Source of the DNA: Synaphobranchus kaupii
Lineage: Eukaryota; Chordata; Actinopteri; Anguilliformes; Synaphobranchidae
Direction of reading: 5' to 3'
Length of the DNA stretch: 64,000 nt
NCBI GenBank assembly: GCA_029718625.1
Contig: CM056389.1
Span: forward strand, 11,512,228 to 11,576,227
The stretch's first letter is position 1. Every line of letters starts with the position of its first letter. A model generated the notes under the pieces. It was given only the letters and a program-made list of their open reading frames with translations. It ran no database searches and was not told the origin of the DNA. The position numbers were made by a program, and so were the translations under genes. This document shows, in pieces, positions 1-11,940 of the stretch.

Positions 1-1303
1 GGGACGCTAAATTAACGTCTGTTTTTTACACTTTCTTCAGACCTGCATATCATACATGAGGTGAAAAGGGTTATCTTTCTCTTTCATATTGTACTATTAC
101 CACTTACATATGAACATGTAAAATGGTAAGGCACTTCTACTGCTCAATTTTTATGGGGCGAAGTTTAAAGTCAGATGGTCATAGTAACGGAGGAACATTG
201 ACAAATTTTCAAATTTTGCTACTAATGACTGGTCCATTTGTCTTGCAACACTCAACACCAGCACATTACTCAACACATTACTCAGCACAAAAACATTAAT
301 TCTGTAGGAAATCTTTCACATATGAAGAAGGCATTTTGAAATAATGCTCTCATCACATTCACCATTATTGTTTGTAAACACAAACTAAATTAAGTTCTGC
401 GCGCATTAGCCTCTTGGATATAGGTTTGTAGATGCCATTGTTTTATGACTAAAAAACTCACACAACTGACAAAATATTTAACACAGAATATAGGCCAAAA
501 CAAAGCATCAAAGGAATTTTATGCAATGCCCGACATCAGTTGGAGACAACATCACTGTAAAGGGGCGGTTCCACTATAGGCATGCATGCAGTCCACGCCT
601 GCACGTATGTTTCCTGTACAGCATTTCAGTACGTAGAGGTTGCAGCATGTTTCATGCCGTGCGTTAAATTCTAATAGATTCATTTAAAAATTCCAGTCAT
701 CCGGACACAAAGTAAGATTCATTAAAAACCGCTAACTACTGTGCCTCTCATTCGTTCATGTGTTAAGCGTTGCATGTTGTGTTTGCGTTTGAGCTCGCCT
801 CTCGGGTGATTACGGTAGCAGTGAAACAGTCACTAGTTCCATAGAGGGGAGGTGGCCACGCCGCGCTCTCTCTGCAAATCACTGCTGTGACTGACCGGGC
901 GAATGAAAAAGTAAATCTAAAAGACGGCATTCTACTTGTTGCGAGCTGGCATTGCGAGACAGCTCCGTAATGTGCTGCCAAGTTAAACGTGTCTGTTTTT
1001 ATGCAAAGTAGCAATGTTCCTAAATGGATGTTTTAAAATGCGTCTTGTGAGGTTGGTTTGGAATGATTCGGAAAACACGTTTTGACTGTGCACAGACGTT
1101 TAGGGAGATAAAATAGTGACATTCAGGCAGCCAGCTAGGCAGTTGTTTTTCCTGCACATTAATTGGATATCACACACTGCGTTCTTTTAGATTTAATCAC
1201 AGAAGGTGTCATGTTCTTAAAAACTTCCAAGTTAAACATCACGTTTCACCAACACCTAAAGGAAATTACACTGGCATGCTGAGTTCGATGATCAATTAAA
1301 AAT
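1..1303 (-). other. gbe1: Start of gbe1 intron 1 (partial)
   Basis: Sequence 3' of the donor in gene orientation. No exon, transposon or long simple repeat is recognisable. A few short direct repeats (ACTCAACAC/ATTACTCA type) occur near 245-285, and a moderately CpG-containing patch lies at 780-960. First introns often carry regulatory elements, but nothing here proves one. Confidence 0.6.
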
Positions 1304-1309
1304 GCTTAC
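1304..1309 (-). other. gbe1: Splice donor of gbe1 exon 1
   Basis: The minus strand reads AG|GTAAGC directly after codon 33 plus two bases, a near-consensus 5' splice site in phase 2. It falls where the similarity to GBE1 would continue with the next residue of the DFRR block. Confidence 0.85.
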
Positions 1310-1410
1310 CTCCTCCGGAAGTCTGATTCATAGGGTTTAAGACGGGGATCCATCTCGAAAAGGGTGCAGAGTGAAGGACCTACATTTTCCGAAACGTTTG
1401 GCTCGGCCAT
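1310..1410 (-). CDS. gbe1: Glycogen branching enzyme (1,4-alpha-glucan branching enzyme 1), first coding exon, partial gene
   Basis: GBE1 is a cytosolic GH13 enzyme that cuts alpha-1,4 glucan chains and rejoins them as alpha-1,6 branches during glycogen synthesis. Reading the minus strand from the ATG at 1410-1408 gives 33 codons plus two bases, then a GTAAGC donor. The exon encodes a TLFEMDPRLKPYESDFRR stretch, which matches the vertebrate N-terminal segment (human LLEIDPYLKPYAVDFQRR). The start is supported by an in-frame TGA at 1482-1480 with no ATG between, and by a strong context (A at -3, G at +4). The N-terminal leader before the conserved block is about 19 residues, shorter than in human. 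The carbohydrate-binding module and catalytic barrel lie in exons beyond the left edge. The identification comes from recalled protein similarity; no search was run. Confidence 0.88.
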
Positions 1411-1610
1411 CTTCACGTGGGTGTTGAGCAATCGAATCGCAGGCACATGGGGCTCACAGTGCAACAAATGCTTCGAGTTTCAAGAGTGCTGCGGTTCAGA
1501 GAAGTTTTTTTTTTTTTTTTTTTTGGACGACAGGAGCGAATCAGGGCTCTGAAATAGCCTATACCTCCAGCCAATCCTTAACTGAAGTTTGCCCCACCTT
1601 GGAAAGTCCA
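1411..1610 (-). promoter_or_regulatory. gbe1: gbe1 5' leader and proximal promoter region
   Basis: Lies immediately 5' of the gbe1 start on the minus strand. It contains a palindromic E-box CACGTG (1414-1419) in the leader and a CCAAT motif near 1569. CACGTG is the classic USF/MYC-family site and CCAAT binds NF-Y. No TATA box is evident. The transcription start is not determined from sequence. Confidence 0.5.
1505..1524. repeat. Poly(T) run, 20 bases
   Basis: Uninterrupted T20 about 95 bases upstream of the gbe1 ATG. In gene orientation it is a poly(dA) tract, a nucleosome-disfavouring sequence that may sit in the leader or core promoter. Confidence 0.95.
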
Positions 1611-1639
1611 GGTCAAAAGACATTTTGAAAGCATGTTTT

Positions 1640-1896
1640 TAGGGGCGCATTTGATTAGGGGCTCTCCGTCGGTATGTGACGATGGGGGTTCTCGGGGGGA
1701 ACGCACCTGCCCCCAGTGCCCGATGTGCCCTTTTATTTGATTTAAGAATGTATTATATTTTTGTTGCTGTCATTCATTTTCATTAATTAATTTTGGTAAA
1801 TATATTCTGTACAATAACTGGGTGTGGTAGAACCGTATTTATAGGTTTTCTCACTTTGAGCACGTGCCCCTAAAAAAAATAATCTGGACGGCCCTG
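1640..1896. mobile_element. Degraded hAT-like element
   Basis: The right end, read on the minus strand, starts CAGGGCCGTCCAGATT, a CAGGG-type hAT terminus. The left side retains only a weak mirror (TTTTAGGGGCGCAT near 1637). No target duplication is visible, so the left limit is approximate. Confidence 0.4.
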
Positions 1897-2368
1897 CACT
1901 GAGGATCATGTTACTGAGATTTTGATATGGAAGTGTGTTAAATACAATGTATCCCCAATGGGGAGGAAGGTCCAGTGTGGTTTTTTTATGTGGGAATTTC
2001 TAGAAATCAATGAATTACTGTTGTGTTAGTCCAGAGCTACTGCACCTGTGACTGATGTCATAACTGTGCTTTAAAAATACATATGTATAATTTACTATAA
2101 TGTATATACATCTTAATGTGTTGTGAATTAAATTTGGATCAAACGCTTGTTCACATGCATCACTGCAGTGCAGGTGCCAGGGCAGAGCCACTTATCATTA
2201 TTAAGGATGGATGAGCTAATGGTGGAAAGCAATGACTAGACTGGCACATTAATTCCAATTTGTCTTTGTCGTTTGTCTAATTCAAAGACCAGTGTGGCGG
2301 TGCAGTGCCTGCTCTGGGCTGTGTGAGGCCCATGTAACATGAGCATGTGTTTTCAGGCACCATCACTG
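1897..2368. other. Unique intergenic stretch
   Basis: AT-rich sequence with no ORF of note, repeat or motif cluster that I can support. Confidence 0.5.
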
Positions 2369-2470
2369 TGGCTGTGTCTCAGACCGCATACTTCCATGCT
2401 CCAGAGTGCGTACTCCCAAGCCTCGGCTGGAGTGCATACTTGGGGAAGTATGTGCTTTGAGACACAGCCA
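2369..2470. mobile_element. Short foldback MITE, GGCTGTGTCTCA termini
   Basis: The first and last 26 bases are inverted copies of each other: GGCTGTGTCTCAGACC at the left and GGCTGTGTCTCAAAGC on the opposite strand at the right, both running on to CATACTTCC. The 102-bp unit lacks coding sequence. The element at 62484-62782 has similar ends. The superfamily is not assigned. Confidence 0.6.
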
Positions 2471-3304
2471 TTATCACGGCAAGCAAGGTCCTTCCCACGC
2501 GGGATACCCGCAGTACCCACTAGCAGCTGCCCAATAGCGGCCCGGTGCCGATGTAGCAGTCAGCATGCCTGCATTTTGGAAATGGCCACTACGCTGCTCC
2601 CTTAGTGCAGGAGGTCCTCAGACTCTGACCTGAGGAGTTTAAGGTTTTCTTCACTTGTGACGCCTTGTTAATTGTTCTTAATTTGGCCACCCGTCATGTA
2701 TTTTAATGTCTACGGAGGAATTTGCTCTGTATGTCAACATATCTAATATAGCAGGCTTGATGATCCTTGTTTGTGTCTGAGTGATTTGGCAAATGGTTTA
2801 GAAAGGGTTTACATTGTTTAAACATCAGGCTGACAGGTAAAATAACTGAGATACAGATGTCTGAAGCTGTCGGAACCTGGTGACTGAAATGAGGTCAGCC
2901 TACCTGCAGTTACAGAAGGAACTTAAACACCTGTTCAGAAACATTAATATGTCAAAAGATGGCCAGGTGGACACGGGAGTCCCCCAGGACTGAGTTTGAG
3001 TACCCCTGTACTGGCAGAATATCTGAGCTTAAGGATCTCTTCACAAGAGAAGTGTTGCCACAGTAACGGACGAGACATGCTTCATCATAAAATAAAAAGA
3101 TGCATATTACAGTTGTCATCTGCCCTACATCCTACATCTTAATTTTCCTCCGGCCACATTTTTTAAAAACACCAAAACTGAAGGCCCAATTTAGTTAAGA
3201 ATCATTTTGAATTTCCTAACTGGCATTTTATTATGGCTATACTGTATGATTCTTAAGTGAAATGCAGGGCTTAAGAATGCTTAGTGACAAGAAAAAGGCT
3301 ACAG
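2471..3304. other. Unique intergenic stretch with one MITE scrap
   Basis: A scrap near 2980-3016 (CCCCCAGGACTGAGTTTGAG followed by TACCCCTG) resembles one end of a hAT-type MITE. The remainder shows nothing recognisable. Confidence 0.4.
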
Positions 3305-3312
3305 GGTCTAGA

Positions 3313-3681
3313 CAGGGTGTGAAATTAACTCCCACCACCAGCCAAATGCTGGTAAAATGTTATACTCTAGCAGCCACTTTGTCAGGTAACCAAGCAGGTT
3401 GTGTTATATTGTAAAAGGTAATGTGGCTGGTAAAATGTTTAAAATGGCTGGTGATTTTTATAATCCACAAGCCACTCTGGCCAGTGGGTGAAAAAGTTAA
3501 TTTAATGCCCTGGGGGGTATACTACAATGCAGGATTACTGAGTTAGCTGGATAACTGCATGGAGTAAAACCCGGAACCCTCAACAATCTGGAGCATGGAC
3601 TGATGTAAAAAGAGCTTTTCCGGGTTGTACGCAGTGCAGTTATCCAGCTAACTCAGTAATCCTGCTTTGTAGTATACCCCA
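3313..3681. mobile_element. hAT-type MITE with 8-bp target duplication, containing a nested foldback
   Basis: Flanked by perfect 8-bp direct repeats GGTCTAGA (3305-3312 and 3682-3689), which fit the hAT NNCTAGNN target preference. The left end is CAGGGTGTGAAATTAAC. The original right end, inverted, is CAGGGCATTAAATTAAC and ends near 3512. Sequence between 3512 and the right duplication is a second, palindromic element that landed at the hAT terminus. Confidence 0.7.
3512..3681. mobile_element. Nested palindromic foldback element
   Basis: About 60 bases at each end are near-perfect inverted copies: GGGGTATACTACAATGCAGG at the left, and the right end, read inverted, is GGGGTATACTACAAAGCAGG. 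Both run on through ATTACTGAGTTAGCTGGATA. The whole unit can fold into one hairpin and has no coding capacity. Confidence 0.75.
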
Positions 3682-3697
3682 GGTCTAGACTCTTGAG

Positions 3698-3879
3698 CAG
3701 GGGTACAGGTTTTTGATTTAGCCCAGAATTAACACATCTGATTCAACTAATTACCTAATCATGGTTTTTAATCATGGTTTTTTTAACCTTGATAAGTAGA
3801 ATCAGGTGTCTTAGTGCTGGGCTAAAACCAAAACCTGCACCCACACCGGCCCTTTTTCGGATAAGATTGCCAACCCCTG
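3698..3879. mobile_element. hAT-type MITE, CAGGGGT termini
   Basis: CAGGGGTACAGGTTTTT at the left and an inverted right end GGCAACCCCTG-type terminus. The inner arms around TTTAGCCCAG are inverted copies. Flanking 8-mers CTCTTGAG and CTCTAGTC are only partly alike. Partial relatives lie at 20222-20342 and 61925-62019. Confidence 0.65.
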
Positions 3880-5229
3880 CTCTAGTCAGTAAAAGGAGTG
3901 TCAGCACATTTGACAGTACTTCTATTGTATTAGGACAATACCGCAATGTTTGTTTTCTATTAATTATCTATCTGAGGTCCACATTGTATCCAGGTGCCTT
4001 AATTGAACTCTCCCAACTTTGTTCATAATTTAAATGCTTGTCTCTGTAGTTTCACTCACCTCAATACTGCCATGAAAGTCTCCTGCTGAAGCTTTAGCAT
4101 TTATACAATGCTGTACCAATCCCAGCCTGGGACTCAATCAACATTTGTCTTTAATTTGGCTAACAATTAAAAAGCTATTTCACAGGCACAGTTTAGCATG
4201 TTCAGCCATCACTAAAACTAACCCGCCACCGACAATTTGTCAAGAAAAAAAAAAGTAACACTTGCATTTTACTTGCGCGACACATTTAGGGACAGGACGT
4301 TGATCGAATACAGGCCCGAGTCACGAGCACGATCTGTACTTCCATTACGAGTTCTGGTAATATATTCAACGCATAAATAAATGATTATCCCTTGTGTGAA
4401 ATGTACTGTGTGTGTGTGTGTGTGTGTGTGTCTCCAGTTTTAGATGAATTGCAATTGAGTTTTACATGAGATCTTTCATCATGCTTTACGTTGCTTATTT
4501 AATAAGCGTGCGATTAGCTGAATTGTTACGGAATTAGAATTAGAATAATTGGTCCATTAATTAAAGCACAAAGCTCATTGGTTGAAAACAACAGAAGAAT
4601 ACACAGAGTAAATATCACCCTGGTTAAGAAGACAACAATATGAAATGCCTCAGGCAACGATAGCATAACATCATCTGGTCCACAAAGGACTTCTGTGGTT
4701 TTAAGTAAAGTGATGTAATATAGTTGTTGATTAAAAAGTCTGCCTCTTAAGATGCGAGTGTGCGTGTGTATATGTTTAGGGTCAGAGTAGGTGATACTGA
4801 GAAAAACACATTTGACATTACCAATTACGCTGTAGAATGTCTCCGCTCCCCTGCATATCGTTTTGACCTTTTTTACCATATCAACTGAGAGCGGTTCCCA
4901 CTGCGCCAATGTGGTTTGACAGCACTGGATGACCCCTGTCTTCTGTGGATTGAACTGTGGAAAAAATTGGACGGACTTAAGGGCAGAGAGTGTGAGTCTG
5001 CAGTAATCAGAGGCGTGCACGGCTCGTGTGTAGTCGGTAAACCCTAGGAAGGCCGGGGGTCAGATCTCACCTGCCAGGCACCGTCCTGTCCGAAGCAAAA
5101 TAATCAAGATATAATTTGTGTTAATATGATCCCTGGGAGAGATACAGACGGAGCAGACAGGCCAGGCCTTCGCCGGAGGTCTCTCGAGGTTGAAGGGAAA
5201 GCTGAATAAGCGAGTCGTCGTTTCACATG
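3880..5229. other. Unique intergenic stretch with a GT repeat
   Basis: Holds the (TG)n run at 4407-4431. A 164-codon open frame on the minus strand (4526-5020) has no recognisable domain and low-complexity composition, so I do not call it a gene. 5040-5230 is GC-balanced and could be regulatory. Confidence 0.45.
4407..4431. repeat. (TG)n microsatellite
   Basis: About 12 perfect TG units. Confidence 0.95.
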
Positions 5230-5480
5230 TTGTTTTTTTTTTTCCTCCTCAGGCCGTTGCGAGCCCGTAGCTCAATTAAAATGTAAACTCGCGGAGATTG
5301 CCGCGGACAAAGTGGCAAACGGGAGCTCACTAAGCCCAGTTCCACTCCAATTATATTATTGGATTATTCATTCTGCGTTTTCCAGACAACGGGGAGGGGA
5401 GGAATGAAAGAAACTCTTCCGCGTTCAAAATGAAATTCCTCTTTTGCATTTAATGGGGTGTCTGGGTATGGCGTTAGTTC
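5230..5480. promoter_or_regulatory. Candidate conserved non-coding element
   Basis: Non-repetitive block mixing CpG-containing sequence with AT-rich homeodomain-like sites (ATTATATTATTGGATTATTC region near 5350-5370). No coding frame. The texture is typical of deeply conserved developmental enhancers, but conservation was not tested. Confidence 0.25.
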
Positions 5481-6999
5481 AATAAAACCTTCAACAGGCA
5501 TTTATCTCAGTAATCACTTATCCCGTGCCAATACAGAATCGGTACACACCCAGCACACTGCCTCATCCAGACCACGCTCCCACTCCGCTCTCTCCTTCGC
5601 CTCAAGCAATGAAACATTTTTATAATATTGTCTGTTATGGGGGCTAGGGGGGCTAATATTCAAAACCCATAAAGTTAATGGCTCTGAAGCACTTGAGTTA
5701 ATTCCAGGAAGACGGAATGTGGAGTACAGCTGAAATGGTGTAAGGTGGGTAAGCCTGTCATTGCGCAGAAACGCGTGACCTCGTTGTGAAGTCGTATTAG
5801 CGACAGCGGGCTTGTGGCGTGACCCTTGTGGTCTCTGCTGCAGCTTCCAGAGGCTTCTAGCATCTTCTAGGTTCTTTAAGGTTTGTATTTGACTTCACTT
5901 GGGGGGGGGGGACTCATTCCCCTTGCTTCTCTCTTGGTGTACAGTGCTGCTTTAAAAACATGCATTTTTCTCCCACTGTGTGCACCCCCCTGTGAAGTGT
6001 TGGGAATCAGCGTTGCTCTTCAGATGGCGCTGGTACAGAAAAACTATGGTTCTCATTGAAAATCTGCACCGAGAGAGAAAGAGAGAGAGGGGGGGGGGGC
6101 TCTATTCTCAGGTGGCCTGGAGTTGTGAAACACATGAAACAGCCTGGAATCTCACAGCGGGTTTTGTTATGGGAGTATGAGCCTGTATCAAAAAAGCCAT
6201 TAGATGCTGCGATGCAGTCTCGGGCTCTCTCTCGCTCTCTCTCCCAAACATCTCTCCGCGCTCTGTGGTTACCCCACTGTGTCCTCCCTATGAGTGAATC
6301 AAACAAACCCTCAGTTAGACACACTTGAGTCCTCAGTCGGTTTGGATGACAGGCAGTATTCACACAAAGAGACCCAGAGAGGGGGAAGAGACGTTTTACT
6401 TTTTGACTCGTCTTCGCTTCCTTCTTTGTTTTCGGTTGTTGAAGAAGACGGTTCCAAATTATTTGGACGCGGCTAGAACCGCGTGTCCCCAGAATCGGCT
6501 ATGAAGGCACAGTTGAAAGGAGAAACGAGTTCTCCGACTCGACCTAGGATCACCAACCTACACGTACGGCACATTGAATAGTTAGATTAAATCGAAAAGG
6601 GAACTCTTGAAAATAATGAAAAGTCCCCTCCAGGGGTCTTAGGGAAATATTCATGAGAAAGTTTTAAAGTTATTTTCTTTTACATTTTTGCACAATATGT
6701 TCCATCCAACTGAGAAGTATAGCTCACTAGTGTCTCTGTTCTCTTTACTTATATCCTCACACAGTAACCTCCTGAGACCCAACAGAAATAATTTAAATTT
6801 AACTATTTAATTTTTTTTTGACATAATACAACTGTCTGGGGGGGGGGGGGGGGAAACATTGTTTCAATGAAAATATTTTCAAACAAATGATTAATTTTAT
6901 TTTTATTGAATGTTGAATGTAGTGTAGGTTTCAGCAGTTTTTTTCTTTTATTTTTCTTTTTCTTTTGAGGGTCCTGCCACTGCCCCCCCACTTCAGAGG
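5481..6999. other. Unique intergenic stretch with simple repeats
   Basis: Contains poly(G) at 5901-5911 and 6838-6853, a GA-rich patch near 6070-6090 and a CT-rich patch near 6226-6244. No gene is recognised. Confidence 0.5.
6838..6853. repeat. Poly(G) run
   Basis: Sixteen consecutive G on the plus strand. Confidence 0.9.
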
Positions 7000-7009
7000 T
7001 CAACTTTAT

Positions 7010-8002
7010 TTTTATAGAATTATGTACAAAAAAAAAAAAGTTTTGTGCTGGAGTCTCTCTGAGGGAGGGAAAAACTAAATTAAGTAAACAGTAAAGTTAA
7101 GCAAACAAAGTGTCATAAAACAAGACAAAACAACAAAAAACAAAGACAAAAAGGGGATAAGGGGAGATGTAATAATGTTGAAATAAAATAATCATAATAA
7201 TGAAATGTTTTTTTGTTTTTTTTCCGCAGAAAGGAGGGATAGATTAAAGGGAGCTAGTAGAGGGGAGGGGCATGTTTAGTGTGGATCGTGTATAGGCAAA
7301 AAGGTGATGAGTGAAATCGGTACTATGATTAGGGATTTAAGATACAGATGAATGGACTCCAGATTGTGTTAAAATCAGCGGTTTGTTTTTTGATAGTGGC
7401 AATTTTTCCAATGATATGTATTCTATTAGTAGGTTTTTCCAAAGTGTAATGTTGATTTTTTTCCTTGATTTCCAGTTCATGAGGATGATTTTATTTGCGA
7501 TGATTAGGGCTACGGAAAGTATTTTACTGTATGTGTTGTTTATCTTGATGTTGGATATGTCTCCTAGTAAGCAGAGTGGAGGGGATAGTGGGATGTGGCA
7601 GCCTAAAAGAAGAGAGAGGTTGTCAGTGACGTCTTGCCAGAATTGTTTAATTGGTGTGCAGTCCCATGTGGCGTGCATATAGCTGTCTGGGGTGTTTTGT
7701 GTGCAGTGCGGACAAGTTTAAGAATCTATAAAACCCATTTTAAACATCCTTTTCCCCGTGTAGTGTACTCTATGAATAATCTTGTATTGTATGAGTTGGA
7801 TGTTTGTGTTGGTAGATATAGAGAAGATGTTTTTGCAGATTTGGGTCCAGAAGTCGGCATCAGGGATGAAGATTTCAGCATAGTTGAATATGTGGTTCTT
7901 GAGATTAAGACCGGACGCATGTCCCCTACGGAGGACAAAAATGAATTGCAGAGTGTTAGGAGGTTGAAGTGATTTTGCTGTCGGAATTAAAACAGCATTC
8001 AT
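7010..8002 (-). mobile_element. L1-like LINE, 3' end with ORF2 C-terminus, inactivated
   Basis: On the minus strand one reading frame runs from 8002 to 7337. It encodes the C-terminal part of an L1-type ORF2, including the block around NTNIQLIQYKIIHRVH and a CPHC...H...C zinc-knuckle ending in HATWDC. The frame is broken by a single TAA at 7715-7717, just before the knuckle. Sequence 7336-7010 is the A/T-rich 3' UTR ending in a T-run on the plus strand. The 5' end is truncated, as is normal for LINEs. This is a dead copy, not a host gene. Confidence 0.8.
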
Positions 8003-8800
8003 TCAACCACCCATTAAACAACCCTTACAAAAATGGAACATACTGCAATATAGTGAAGTAAGATATATTATGAAGATCAGAAAAGATAAGGCAACACTGA
8101 ATAATATGTGGGCAGGCAGATTATAGCCACTTTCACATCTTGCAATAACACACATTGGAATGGCCTATTTTCCTCCATCCTCCTTTTGAACGTGTAGTCT
8201 CTCTGACATGCACTGATGAAAAGAAAGGTTACTGCCATTTCAACACATCGCACAGCGGGTTCTACGTGTCCTTGCTCCAATATCCGTATACTTACTCATA
8301 AAGAGGCTTTGAAATCTGAATAGTGTGCCATTTTACTTTAAGGGAAATGATACTAGCGTAACACTTGAGCAGTGGTGCCCACCCCTCATGAGGGTAACAG
8401 ATGCCTCCTTGGGTGCCTGGCGTGTTGATATTACATTAAGATTTAATGGGCAATTTCATCGCAGATTAAAAATGTGATATGTTGATTCATACAGTGCTAC
8501 ACAGGTGGTACGGCCGGGGACCCGCTTTAACAGCAGGGAAATATCGGTCTCCTTCCACAAGAACATCATGCCCTCAATGTTCTTTTATAATTCACGGGGC
8601 GAAGAACCGTCACTTAGATTTTAACTCCCTGGTACTCCACGTGAGACTGTGCTCCATCTCCAATAACTGGGCGAGCTTCTAAATCACATGATCGTCCTGA
8701 ATTAGAATGCAATGGACGCGGGGGCCAGCTGGGTGACTCGTTTGGTTAAGACGCCATGCTGTGATGTATGCACAATGTTGGTGTGAATTTAACACTGTTG
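8003..8800. other. Unique intergenic stretch
   Basis: No supported gene or full repeat. 8480-8700 is GC-balanced and could be regulatory. Confidence 0.4.
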
Positions 8801-9052
8801 GTGTATATTTAACACCCTAGGATGTTTATATGATTCCACGGACTAATGTAAACAGCCTAGGTATTCATAGCATGGTCCTTGAGGTCAGAGAACTGCTGGT
8901 TTTTCCAGCCTCCCAGGCTGTCAGGTGTGACAGTCTGGCCAATCAGTAGCACCAATTGTTCAGTTAATTACCCGTGAGAAAGAAAACCAGGGCTGGATTT
9001 GGATTTGAGGTCCAGATTTGAATGTCCATGACCTAGGGTGTTAAATGTACAC
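8801..9052. mobile_element. Foldback MITE, GTGTA(T/C)ATTTAACACCC termini
   Basis: The left end (8801-8821) and the right end (9032-9052) are inverted copies differing at one base around a shared TTTAACACCCTAGG core. The interior (about 8866-9010) resembles a hAT-type MITE scrap with GGTCCTTGAGGTCAG and an inverted GGACCTCAAATCC-like partner. Confidence 0.6.
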
Positions 9053-9370
9053 CCCCATTTTTCCTGGCCGGGTATGGGAGGGTTCAGTCTGTTAGGGGCC
9101 CGTGTTGCTATCTAGCAGCCCCCGCTGGACGATCGGGGATGCATGGACTGCATGCTAATGCCGCATATGAAAGGTCTTCCTCCAACTCTGCTCTATGCGA
9201 GCTTCGCTGCAGGCTGCAGTGTGAGGAAAAAGCACTTGGTGACACATCATGTTTCAGAGGAGAACCGTGGATGTCAATGCTCCCTCGAATCAGAAGTGCA
9301 CACAAATTGGGTTGGAATTGGACATGCCCAGCCCACATTAAATTAAATGAAAATAAAAAAGAATAGATTA
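9053..9370. repeat. Probable interspersed repeat tail
   Basis: The segment with GTGACACATCATGTTTCAGA and GGACATGCCCAGCCCAC resembles a repeat seen widely in fish genomes. No terminal structure or copy elsewhere in the window confirms it. It ends in an A-rich run at 9345-9362. Confidence 0.35.
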
Positions 9371-9451
9371 ATACATTGAATTACATTAACAGTAATTCAA
9401 ATCCCACACATTAAGACATAAACCAGCTAAACTTGTACTTAAACTGATAAA

Positions 9452-9500
9452 GCATTGCATTGTATTCTTTTAACAGATGCTGTTATCCAAAGTAACTTAC
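9452..9500 (-). mobile_element. L2-clade LINE/SINE 3' tail fragment
   Basis: The reverse complement carries the stem-loop signature of L2/UnaL2 tails (TAAGTnnnTTTGGATAACAG-like) followed by degenerate AATGCAATGC. Short orphan fragment. Confidence 0.6.
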
Positions 9501-9732
9501 ATGTAAGAGAAACAAGTGTATTCACTAGATCAATATGAGCATTAGTGCCAGACATGCCTAACAACATTCACAAACCAGCAAGTATAGATGCAACCACAAC
9601 AAGAACATTTTCAATAATGAGTAACAGCAAGATTAGCTCATTTAATTATTGCAGAGAGAAGGTGGGGTATGCAATTATTACTATAAAACGAGGTGAACGT
9701 ATGTATATTGACTGACTGAAACACAACGGGGT

Positions 9733-11137
<1,405 letters not shown>

Positions 11138-11143
11138 GGTAGG

Positions 11144-11934
11144 TGTCACGTCCCGTGCCTCCACGTCTTAAGTCTACGTCTGTTTTTTCCGTTTATATGT
11201 ATTTTCCGTCTGGTAATCCGTTCCGTGTTTTCCCTCTCTCCCTCCATTTTGTGTCTCCACTTCCCCGCACCTGAATTGTGTTTTCTCATTTGTTTCGTTG
11301 CAACTGTTCCTCGTTGTTTCTTCATTAGTTTGGTTATTTTAGTCTCCTCTGTTTCTGTTTTCTCTGCCAGATCGTCTTGTGCTCTCCATTCGTGCTTGTC
11401 TCATTACTTTCCAGCGGTTTTGATTCCTGCCTGCTCCTCGTTCCTGTGTCCCAGTCCTGTGTCCCAGTCCTGTGTCCCAGTCCTGTGTCCCAGTCCTGTG
11501 TCCCAGTCCTGTGTCCCAGTCCTGTGTCCCAGTCGTGTGTCCCAGTCCTGTGTCCCAGTCCAGTTCACCTGTCCAGTTCCTGTTCTCCTGCCTGTCAAGC
11601 CTGCTCCCGGCCAGCCTGCTCCTGTCCAGCCCTGCTCCAGCCCTCCTGTCCACCTGCCCTTCCCCGTCCTAGCCCGGCTCCTGCCCTTCGTCCTCCTGAT
11701 CCCCTGCCCTGACGGATTCCCAGTTCTGACCCCTGCCTGTTCCTGGACGTCGCTCTTGCCTACCCTGTATTGCCCTGATCGCTGGACATTGACTCCTGCC
11801 TGGATTTGACTATGTTTCTGCTTGCCCTCTATAGCACTGTTTGCTGGACATTGACCTGTGTTTGTCCACTACAAATAAAGCCTATTCCTATTACTTCTGG
11901 TGTCTGCGATTGCTTCCGATCAGTTCTCATAACA
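11144..11934 (+). mobile_element. Solo LTR of a retrotransposon (Ty3/Gypsy-like)
   Basis: Begins TGTCACG and ends CATAACA, flanked by perfect direct repeats GGTAGG (11138-11143 and 11935-11940). A polyadenylation signal AATAAA lies at 11874-11879, about 55 bases before the end, which fixes plus orientation. No internal coding region or second LTR is present, so it is a recombined solo LTR. The C/T-rich composition with CCTGCCTG motifs is typical of fish Gypsy LTRs; the family name is inference. A 13-bp minisatellite sits inside. Confidence 0.75.
11443..11561 (+). repeat. 13-bp minisatellite inside the LTR
   Basis: About nine head-to-tail copies of CCTGTGTCCCAGT, one with a C-to-G change. Because it is open in several frames on both strands it yields spurious Pro/Ser/Cys-rich ORFs. 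Confidence 0.95.
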
Positions 11935-11940
11935 GGTAGG

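Noticed and set aside
4526..5020. 164-codon minus-strand frame as a gene
   Set aside because: No recognisable domain, low-complexity His/Thr stretch from a GT-like tract, and no splice or promoter context.
11225..11809. 194-codon Pro/Ser/Cys-rich frame
   Set aside because: Produced by the C/T-rich LTR and its 13-bp minisatellite, which is open in several frames on both strands.
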